Assembly: GCA_030407315.1 (NCBI GenBank) | Contig: JALQPE010002070.1 | Span: 248,001 to 312,000 of the forward strand | Reading direction: 5' to 3' | From: Asparagopsis taxiformis | Taxonomy: Eukaryota > Rhodophyta > Florideophyceae > Bonnemaisoniales > Bonnemaisoniaceae | Length of the DNA stretch: 64,000 bases | Shown: positions 19,634 through 28,400 of the stretch, piece by piece | Layout of the letters: each line of letters begins with the position of its first letter | Position numbering within the stretch: the stretch's first letter is position 1 | The notes under the pieces: model-generated | Databases searched by the model: none | What the model saw: only the letters and a program-made list of their open reading frames with translations | What the model was told of the DNA's origin: nothing | Program-made: the position numbers and the translations under genes

Positions 19634-20725
19634 ATGAGTAACACAAACGACTATGAGGCTGTTCCCATGGACGAAAATATCAACGCTCCACTCAATGCCT
19701 CTCGTCAAACCGCCCGTTCCAGTGCAACTCCATCCAGATCGTTCAACGTTTGTTCCATAATTTACCTTGTCCTCGCCGCCATCTTCCTCGTGCTCATCCT
19801 TGTCCTTTCCTCAAGTCCTCTCACATCCGCCTTCTTTCTTTTCCTCGCCCTTCTCCCCGCAGTTGTCTGCGTATACCTCATCGTGAAAAAACTCCCCGAT
19901 GCCTCACTATCCCCTTCGTTCCTCGTTATACAGTTCTTTCTGGGAGCGCTCCCCCTTGTTTTTCTCGTTTTCTTGACAGAGTATTTCACCACCTTCATCC
20001 TTATAATTGCTCTAGTCGCTCCACAAAGTTCCGAATTGCAACCAATCTTCAACGCTCTACCCCAACAGGAACCCGGTCACAAAATGTCGGATGAGGAAAT
20101 GCAGAAGCTGTTCCAACAAATTGTGAACATCATACCCAAATGGAAATTTTTCTTCGCTCTACTATTCATGGCCTATGTCACCGCCGCTACCATCGAAGAA
20201 GCAGGCAAATGGTTTACCGCTCGTCGCTATCGCAAGCTCATGATTGACCAGGTAATTGAGGCAAGGCCTCCCGAGATCGGTTACCGAGCTATTCTTGCTT
20301 CCGCCTGTATGGTAGCGACTGGATTTGCCGCAACAGAGAACATTGCATACGTTGTTGGTGGAAGTATCAGTCGTGGAGGTGTTACCTGGGGAAATATAGG
20401 TCTGGCATTGCTACGAGGCGTTCTTGCTTTCCCAGTCCATGTGGGAACTCAATTTTATATCGCGACCAGTGCTGCTAGATACGCCATTTTCCGTGAGCAA
20501 TCCAAAGTCTTTCGCGCCTTTCTGGTTGCCGTTCTCTTTCATGGCACCTTTGATTTCGTAGCGTTTGGAATCGGCGCACTCGTTGGTCTTGGGAAAATCC
20601 CCGACTGGTTCAATGCTCTCGTTGTGGTCTTCGATATCGTACTGGTCTTGGTGTTGCTCCGATTATGCACCAACCAGTTCAGAATTTTAAAGAGCAAAGA
20701 GAGCGCACTATATTCCGCTGTTTAA
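19634..20725 (+). CDS. PrsW-family intramembrane metalloprotease homolog
   Basis: From MSNTNDYEAV the product is 363 residues. It carries the PrsW/CAAX-protease-like signature: EEAGKW (Glu188, Glu189, Lys192), ATENIAYV (Glu235, Asn236), His269 in FPVHVGTQFY and LFHGTFDF (His303, Asp307), all in membrane segments. The first ~38 residues are soluble and Ser/Thr-rich, followed by two long hydrophobic segments. Bacterial PrsW clips anti-sigma factors inside the membrane; eukaryotic members are poorly understood. All recognisable catalytic residues are intact. An ATG at 19421 in the same frame would add 71 residues; the later start was chosen because the added part looks non-coding. Confidence 0.85.
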   Translation: MSNTNDYEAVPMDENINAPLNASRQTARSSATPSRSFNVCSIIYLVLAAIFLVLILVLSSSPLTSAFFLFLALLPAVVCVYLIVKKLPDASLSPSFLVIQFFLGALPLVFLVFLTEYFTTFILIIALVAPQSSELQPIFNALPQQEPGHKMSDEEMQKLFQQIVNIIPKWKFFFALLFMAYVTAATIEEAGKWFTARRYRKLMIDQVIEARPPEIGYRAILASACMVATGFAATENIAYVVGGSISRGGVTWGNIGLALLRGVLAFPVHVGTQFYIATSAARYAIFREQSKVFRAFLVAVLFHGTFDFVAFGIGALVGLGKIPDWFNALVVVFDIVLVLVLLRLCTNQFRILKSKESALYSAV

Positions 20726-20804
20726 TGTCGCTTTGTAAATACATTTCTATCTTGGGCGCGTCATTGCAATGGATCTCTTATTAGTATATGTTAAGCGGGT
20801 GTCG

Positions 20805-23016
20805 TTAGATACTGCGCGACGATGGCGGTACATATGCAATATCCAACAAAGTGAAGATTTCTCGCTCATTCCGGACAATTATTGGTGGTTCCTGTTGAAA
20901 AGCAATTCGACACCATGATCGGTGCGGTTAGCATGATGTAAACATAGCCGCCAAGCTGCCTTCCAGAAATATACTGTGAAACCCTTTCTTACCACCTGAG
21001 ATTTCGAATATTTGCCCCGTTCCACTCTTTGAAGCCCTTTATGGCTTAGGCTGTAACCAAGCGCGCGTGCCTTTGCTCGCATGGACCTTATAACAGTGCC
21101 GTACAATACGCCACGACCAACCCAGCGTTTCAGCGTACGAGTGGAACAAGTCAGTCACACAGATTCCTTTTCCGAACAAGCGCTTCCGTCAGCCTAGTTG
21201 GAACTTACCTGTTAAATATGGCGCTACCTGTATAAGTTAGAAGAGCAAACGGAAATTCCTCTTGTGGGACATAGAATAGGTCTATGCGAGCATGCGGTCG
21301 ACCTGGGAAACGGAATATCCCGAAATATTTGTCGTCTCCATCAATGAGATCATCAGTAAGGACTCCATCTTTTTTCATTGCCAATTTGAGCTTTTCGTAT
21401 CCGGACCGTAATACTTTGTCTGGACCATGCACAAGGATATCAACATCGCCACAAGATGGTTTTCCACGAAGGTAGCTTCCCGCAATGGTGATATCGAGTT
21501 GGTCATCGATATGCTTGATTTTTCGACGCACATACATTTCTAGTTCTTCAATACACTTTCTGGGAATTCTCTTCAATAGATCTTCATAGAGACGGAGACC
21601 AATGGTTTGATTGCGATCAAGAAGACTGGGATTTGTCTTCACTGCCTCACGAAGAGTTGCGATGCTTTTCACGCCGCGCGAAATTAGACCAAAAGCCTTT
21701 ACAGGGCCGATTCCCCATACATTGCAGAGTTCTTTCAGGGCAATATTGTCTGCATTCTGCAATACAGCTTCTGCTTGCAATAGTCTCCCGGTTTTCACGA
21801 TCTCAATGACCTTTCTCTCTAGCCCATCCCCAAATCCTCTGTTTGAACTAAGTGCTTTCGCGTCGTCCACTGTCAGAATCTCATGATCCAAGCTGCGGAT
21901 TTTGGCTACTGCCTTTTGATATCCTATGGCACGGAAATTGTCCTTCTTTGCTGAATAAAACTCTTGTACTAAACCCAAAAGTTCACAAATCTTATCATTC
22001 ATTGGAAAGTCACATCCTGAAAGAGAAGTGCGTAGTTCACATGCCCACCTCCAAGGATAGCTAGGTGAGTCCTGGTTGGCAGGGGTGGATTGAAACAAAT
22101 TTTGCGCGGTTTGATCGAAGGATTGAATTCGAGTTGGTGAAATGGCGTCTGAAGTGTTAGGTACCTTGGATGGAATTGGTATTGGGGAAACTGCTGCAGT
22201 GCGCAAACGTTTAGCGTCAGAATTTGGCCTAGTTGTAGACATTGCAATCTCAGCTCGAAACTCTGGTGCTTTTCTCTTCAGCGGAGTAGAGTTTAGAGCT
22301 ACATTTGGAGTTTCAGCGACTAGAGTCTTTCTCAACTCTTCAGGGATATAAAGCTGTGCACTTTTCATTCGATTGTCACGGATACTGTCAATGACCCATT
22401 TTGGGAGACGAACTTGCAATGCACTGCTCTCACAGCATGCTTTCATCAATTTACGGTCACTGCAAATTAGGAACACATGTCGCGATCGGATAGCACGTTT
22501 CTTCAAGAAAGAAAGAACAGCTTGAAGACCAATACTGGCACGACCGACGACATCACCATCACCTCCGATCTCCTTAACACGTGTGAGAAGCAGGCGAGCT
22601 GTTTTCTCGGAGAACAGCAAACTGGTGGCAAAGAGGAGGTAGCAATGAGTGAAGAGAGCGTTTTCTTTTGTTGTGCAAGTGTTGTTGTGAGAATTTGACT
22701 GGGGATTGAGAACGGAAGCGGAATGTTTCCAGCATCCGTTATACAACGGCAATAAATCGTCCATTGATATGTTGGGCCAGTCTGGAAATTTGGATGATGT
22801 TTGCACATAGGCGGCGTGAACTGTGTCTAAAGACATTTCGCCTAAGTGTTTAATGATGCAAAGAGATAGCGACTCGGGCAGGATGGAATCACGGTCGTCT
22901 CTGATACGAGGCAAGCGTAGAGCGCGACGCAACAGCGTTTGAGACTGAGTGAGGAAAGCTTGGGCCTGCTCAGGACATGAGATAAGTCTCGGGGCCAATT
23001 GTGTGATGACCTGCAT
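20805..23016 (-). CDS. Family X DNA polymerase (lambda/beta type) with BRCT domain, three exons
   Basis: Exons 23016..21209, 21086..20993 and 20891..20805 give 662 residues. Introns are 122 nt (GTAAGT...ATAAG) and 101 nt (GTAAGA...CAACAG); both splices restore family sequence, FN-RSMRAKARALGYSLSHKGL and then EREIFTLLDIAYVPP. Order: a ~100-residue unknown N-terminus, a BRCT-like region (about 130-220, with LPKWVIDSIRDNRM), a Ser-rich linker, the 8-kDa domain and helix-hairpin-helix motifs, then the nucleotidyltransferase with catalytic Asp524, Asp526 (GDVDILVHG) and Asp579 (RIDLFYV). It should fill gaps in base-excision and end-joining repair. An extra 5' exon is possible: the minus strand ending CTATGCAG at the first Met is a usable acceptor. 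Confidence 0.9.
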
Positions 23017-23058
23017 AGCGAGCGATGAGAAACGATAAAGTTTGCGAGGTTGGTCGAA

Positions 23059-23808
23059 TCAAGTGGTCAAATTATATTGGCAGGGGTCGGGGGAAATAGC
23101 CACCCGACACGACAGGACATGAGATGCAGGTTTGATGCGCAGGGGATGGAATGATGCAATTACGCGGCGAAATTGGTCAAACATGTCAAGGCCTTGGGGA
23201 CCTACAACGCAATGGAGTGAGAGTGGGAAGGAATACGAACAATGGGGCAGCGGTGTAAACAACTGTTGTGATGATTGGACGCGGTGTGCTCTGGGTGTCG
23301 CAGGGGTTGGCAATGCGCGAAAAGTGAAAATTGGCGGGAATGTGCGCTGTGAGGCTGGAAATAATTTTGCTAAAATTTTGGAAAAATGTTCACGTGAATT
23401 GGGCCAGTCAATTGTCAGAGGTGAGTATTTGAAGGGATGTGATTGGGTCGAAGAATATAGCTCTTGACACTGCCAATTTTGTTCGGTAAAAGTAACATAA
23501 CTTTTTCCTGATATCATAAATGTAATTGAAACACTGTCGGCAACGTGCCAAAAGTTGAAGACATCGCAGCAGTACGTGATGGTTGCGTGGCCAAAGCTGC
23601 GACTGTATTCGGAATCGCAACGGAGACAAGCGATTGCAAGAAATCGACGCCAGCTATCCGTCGGCGCTAAGATGCTTTGACAAAAAGGGCACTCGCTCAG
23701 GCGGTGCGTGACAGACCGACGGCGTAGCGGAAGGCCGATGCGGCGAGCGTGATGAAGCTGCTGTATACTTATCGACATTAGATACGCGGCATCGCACGCG
23801 CTGTCCAA
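23059..23808 (-). CDS. Hypothetical protein with a possible zinc ribbon
   Basis: I do not recognise this 249-codon ORF. The N-terminal half looks protein-like: CPFCQSIL and IACLRCDSEY make a two-by-two Cys pattern of a zinc ribbon, followed by alternating hydrophobic stretches (ISGKSYVTFTEQNW, CQELYSS, LTIDWPN). The second half (after about residue 160) has Pro/His/Ser-rich composition and may be non-coding. A GTAGGT donor in this frame could splice in phase to the acceptor just before the DNA polymerase reading frame, making this a 5' exon of that gene. Alternatively it is a short gene ending in an unseen exon. Confidence 0.35.
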   Translation of the reverse strand: MDSACDAAYLMSISIQQLHHARRIGLPLRRRSVTHRLSECPFCQSILAPTDSWRRFLAIACLRCDSEYSRSFGHATITYCCDVFNFWHVADSVSITFMISGKSYVTFTEQNWQCQELYSSTQSHPFKYSPLTIDWPNSREHFSKILAKLFPASQRTFPPIFTFRALPTPATPRAHRVQSSQQLFTPLPHCSYSFPLSLHCVVGPQGLDMFDQFRRVIASFHPLRIKPASHVLSCRVAISPDPCQYNLTT

Positions 23809-23907
23809 TTTCTACACCAGTATGATCGTACTGTGCTGCACTGTAGGCGTCCAGATAATATCGTCGCATGCATGTTTGTCGCATGCCATTTGCGCCGTAG
23901 CTATACA

Positions 23908-24768
23908 ATGACAAGCAACTCACTGCTGACGCAAATCCGACGCACCAGCGCGGCCGCGCTGCAAAAAGGCGCGCTCATGCCCATTGACACCATCTGCGAG
24001 ACGCTCCCTGCCTCCGAGACCTCGCCGCGATTCCTGCTTCGCAAGCTCGCCAGTCTCCGCCGAAAAGATGACGCATCACACAAAACCAACAAACCGCCCA
24101 ACCCGTTCCTACCCTACGAACCCGACATGTACGTATGCGACATAGCGCCCGACCACGTGCTACTGCTCAACAAGTTCAACGTGCTGGCCGACCATGTGCT
24201 CATCGTGACCAAGCAGTTTGAGGAGCAGAGCAGTCTTCTCACCGCGGCCGATTTCAACGCGCTATGGCACGTCGTCTGCCAAATCGGCGGCGTATCCTTC
24301 TACAACGCGGGAAAAACAGCCGGCGCCTCGCAGCGACACAAGCATCTTCAGGTCGTCGTCGGGGCGCTCGACGAGATCTGTCCGTTCGACGCGGTGGTGC
24401 AACGACGTCTCGCACACGACGTTTTCACGGTGGCAGAGCTGCCGTTTGCGCATGCGGCCGTGCGTGTGGACGACGTGTCGGGCGGCGATGGCGGCGCTTC
24501 GCTCATGGAGCGCTATGTAAAGCTGTTGCGACGGATCGAAGCGGACGGCTTTGGCGGCGGCGACGCGCAGCCGTTCGCGTACAACTTGGTCGCGACGCGC
24601 TCGTGGATGATGGTGGTGCCGCGCAGGGAGGAGATGTTTCAGGGTGTTAGTGTCAATTCGTTGGCGTTTACAGGTTGTCTGTTGGTGCGCAACGACGAAC
24701 AGATGCAGTTGGTGAAGCGCGTCGGTGGGATGCAGGTGCTGCTCTACACTGGCTTTGGGAGAGTGTAA
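23908..24768 (+). CDS. Ap4A phosphorylase (ATP adenylyltransferase, APA1/2 type)
   Basis: The 286-residue product matches Ap4A phosphorylases, which split diadenosine tetraphosphate with phosphate to ATP and ADP. The HIT-superfamily catalytic triad appears as HKHLQVV in the block GASQRHKHLQVVVG, after NKPPNPFLPYEP and HVLLLNKFNVLADHVLIVT, which are conserved in this family. The C-terminal domain contains FAYNLVATRSWMMVVPR and SVNSLAFTGCLLV. The start MTSNSLLTQIR was preferred over one 25 codons upstream because the latter segment is Cys/Arg-rich and not conserved-looking. Such enzymes occur in fungi, cyanobacteria and some algae. Confidence 0.92.
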   Translation: MTSNSLLTQIRRTSAAALQKGALMPIDTICETLPASETSPRFLLRKLASLRRKDDASHKTNKPPNPFLPYEPDMYVCDIAPDHVLLLNKFNVLADHVLIVTKQFEEQSSLLTAADFNALWHVVCQIGGVSFYNAGKTAGASQRHKHLQVVVGALDEICPFDAVVQRRLAHDVFTVAELPFAHAAVRVDDVSGGDGGASLMERYVKLLRRIEADGFGGGDAQPFAYNLVATRSWMMVVPRREEMFQGVSVNSLAFTGCLLVRNDEQMQLVKRVGGMQVLLYTGFGRV

Positions 24769-25443
24769 GAGTGGAGGACGTGGTGTGATGGCGGCGCGTG
24801 TAAGGCGTGGAACGCGCACAGCGATCGGGCGTCTGGAAACGAAGGGCACGTCATGGCTGGAGACATGTGCCAACAATGCACTCGGCGTGACGGTGGGTGC
24901 GCTTTGAGGCGCGCGTATTGTAAGCTATAAATGTTTTATGGCGCATTGGTGTATGAGTTGTGTTTTGGCTGCAGTACTTATGGCGCAGCGAGTAATAAAG
25001 TGGCGCCCACTTGTAAGGTTGTTTTTGGCTCAAAATTTAATACAGCGTTCAAACCATTATGGATCGATGTGAAACGGTAACATATGGGCGATACAAACGG
25101 TCATTTAATCCATTCACTTTTTCCCGAATTTTTCATTGGCCATTTGCCAGGTGGACTTGGTCACGCGCTGATCTGTCAGATTGTGGTCCATCACAGCACC
25201 GCTACTTTACGCCCAACTGCCTCTGTCCGGCTCTACTCAGCAGCGCACCGCTGCGCCATACACCGCTCGCCACGCCCCATTCACAGCTCGTCGATTCTAC
25301 TCGTCTAGCGCGTCATGCCTTCCTCTCACTACATCAACTAGACCCTCGCAACGCAACGCCACGCCACGCCACACCGCGTCGCATCCATCCTCTAAATCCT
25401 CCCCATCACCCGCTCGCGCGTGCGCGCCACCCTCAACCTCGTC
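24769..25443. other. Intergenic, probable long 5' leader of the following gene
   Basis: 675 bases. The second half is C-rich on the plus strand with repeated CCACGC units near 25357-25385. Several overlapping ORFs here are Pro/Arg/Ser-rich and look like by-products of that composition. Confidence 0.45.
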
Positions 25444-28400
25444 ATGGCGCATCCGCCACCCCTTCCGCCCAGTCCCGCCGCCGAAGCTGCCGCCCTATCC
25501 GAAACCTCTCAGATGCTTCTCTACTATCTACGCGTCGCTCACGCACCCCTCCTCGCCCAGCAGCCCCGGCCCTCCTTCAAGCCCGCCACCCCCCCGGACG
25601 AGCTCCTACACTACATTCACGACGGTGTGCTCTTGTGTCGCATCGTGTCCACCGGCTCCCCATTGAGTCTACCCGCGTCCGCAATCACCCTCGCCACACC
25701 GCGAAACGCCCTCTCCGCCCCTCATCCCCACGCAAATCCACAGGGCTTGCTGCAGATCGATTCCAGACAACTCGCACTTCAATATAAATCAAACGCCCGA
25801 CGCCTCATCGCCGCACTTCGGCGCATCTTCGACGAAGTTCGTAACGATGCACGCATCCCTCCACCCGTTCCCGGCGCAACCGAGGCTTTTGTCGGTCCCG
25901 GCGCAACCGTCCCGCCCGTTCGCGACATGCGACCCGCCGTCCGTCTCGCTCAGCTCGTTCTCGCCGCTGATGTGTATGGTCCCCGCTCAAACATGTGCAA
26001 ATTCGCCTTTTGGAGCTTTCCAGACCCCGCACGACGCGTCTTCCACGCTTCTCTTCAAGCTGTTGCGACTGCGCTTTCCCTCCCACCGCCCGCTTCTCTC
26101 TACGCCATGTCTCCACAGCCGCCAACTCCACCTCTCATGTCACCCGTCGTTCAAAGCCCGCTAATGTCTCCGCGTCATCCGATGCCAATGCATCCCCCGT
26201 CTACAATGCTTTCACCCTCCATGCCTCCTCCCGCATCTTCTTTCTCACCTCATATCGCCTTGTCTAGCCCACTTCATCAAAACCTTTCCCCGCGACCTCA
26301 ACCATACGTTATCAGTCCCCGACCTCCGCTTCCGCCCCAGCGTTCCGCTCCCCCACCAGTGGACAACGCCCCGCAGCCCCCATACATTGAGGGTATGGGC
26401 GGTCGAAAGATCTCCGCTGTCACCGATGAATCGGCCTCAGGTCGCTCGATCTCTCCACAAAACGATCCGCCCGCTACCCCGCCTCCACCAATGTATCCCG
26501 CTGCCAATACGCTCTACACTGTCCCGCGCACCCCGACTGGAGAGCCCGCACGCGCAACAGTTACGCGTCATCATATTTCCCCTAGCCCGCGACAGCCTGA
26601 ACCCGCGTCGTACGAAATGGAGAATCATTCGCGAAATTCAGAAGACTTTTACACACCCATGGAACACACACCGTCTCCAGACCCGTATATATCACATCAT
26701 CACGAAACCGCCTCCGTGGACGCCTCCGACGCCTCGGTCTCTGAGCATCACCAATCTCCACAACTACGAAACGTTCCACAATGTTCTGGCACTAAAGTCA
26801 ATGAAACTGTTCGCCAATCCGTAACGACATCCATTACGAAGCAGATCAGTCAATCCGCGTTCCCAAACGATAGCGATGTCTCCGAGTCTACAAGCAATGT
26901 CCACATCAGGCAAGGTTCACCTGGTTCGCAATCCTCAGCCCATCTTCATACCCCGACGCATTCTATGGACTTTCGTGATCCACGTTTCACTTTCAGTCCT
27001 TCCGGATCAGAGGCGCCATCTCCATCCAACAAATGGCAAATTTCCCGTCAAAAGCCCATCGCTGCAGAGGTTACATCTCCACAGCAGCTTTTTTCGCCTC
27101 CGTCGATGCCTGCTCGCCTAAGCCGAACAGCAACCGCTACACAGATGACGCCACCTATAACAGTCCCTCATCCTCCTTTGCCCCCGCAATATCAGAACAC
27201 AGGGACTTCGCCACAGCTGTCTGTGTCCAGCAACGGTGTCAATTTGAGCGAGTCCGAGGATCCTCAGCAAGCAAAGGTGGTCACATTTGCACCCAGTATC
27301 ATTTCCCCTGGTGGCAACCTTCGGCCACTTGGAGAACCATTGCGTGCTACGCAGAGAGACTCATCACAGCAATCAAAGACTAATGATCAGTCATTCGCAT
27401 TGCCGCCCAGTGCAAGCGTAGGCAAGTCAAGTTACTCTCCAGAAGCCCAGGAAGTACCGGCAGAGGATTCTGGGTATCCAGGCAATTCACTGCCGCAAGA
27501 GACTGCCCGTGAATTTGTTGATGCAGCTCCAGAGGACAATAACCAAGGAAACGAAGATGATCAAGATTATCATACTGGAACGGAGGACACATCTTCATTG
27601 GAGAGAGGATCAGTGGAGGAGGACAGGGAAGACTCTGCTATTGCCTCCTCTGAAGAACATTATGATGACACTGGATATCGCGGCGCTCAGGGAGAGCAAA
27701 AGCTTATGGATCGAGAAACGCAGTTGTTCAGCCCAGAAGGAAGTCGGCCTGGCATGGCAGCTGTAGAAATGTCTGTTGCAACCGAATCTACCGGGGATAG
27801 TAACCCACAGCCACCAGTTCCGAGGCAAACGCACTCAGCTTCTCGTCCTCCTCTACATGGCGGTCCTCCTCAACGAGGATACTCGCAAGCTCAATCGTTT
27901 CTTTCTCCCATTGTCAAACCATTGGGATATAGCCCTGTTTCTCATGACAGTCAGCGAAGGGACTCCCGACTTCTGGAAGTTCCCAGCACTCCTCCGACGC
28001 CTCCGAATTTCAATGATTTGGTGGAGTCGTTCTCTCGACCGAACAGGGCACCTGTAAAGCCTGTTGATCCACGTCCAGTGAGCACTATGGCACCTTCGGC
28101 CGGCTTGTTCCAGAAACTTATTTCGGTCTGGCAGAGCTCGGAAGAAAAGGGACGAGAGCCTAGTGAACAACCTGCACCTCAGCCACCAGCGCCTGTTGAA
28201 GAGAAGAGAGAGATCCAGCCTTTTGATCATCATTTGGAGGGTCCAGCCGCTTTGGCGCAAGAATTTTCTGTCCCTGTCGGCAACACTGATGACAGTCGTG
28301 CATCAGGAGAGGCTGCGGCACAAGAAGAGCCGTTGAGAAATCGACGGCCCCGAGCAGTCCGATTGGACTCTGGATCTCCGCATCTTCCAAATCTTCCTCC

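Noticed and set aside
24262..24876. Minus-strand His/Arg-rich ORF of 204 codons
   Set aside because: Lies antisense to the Ap4A phosphorylase gene.
25059..25787. Plus-strand ORF of 242 codons, His/Arg/Pro-rich
   Set aside because: Composition comes from C-rich DNA; it overlaps the start of the large coiled-coil gene in another frame.
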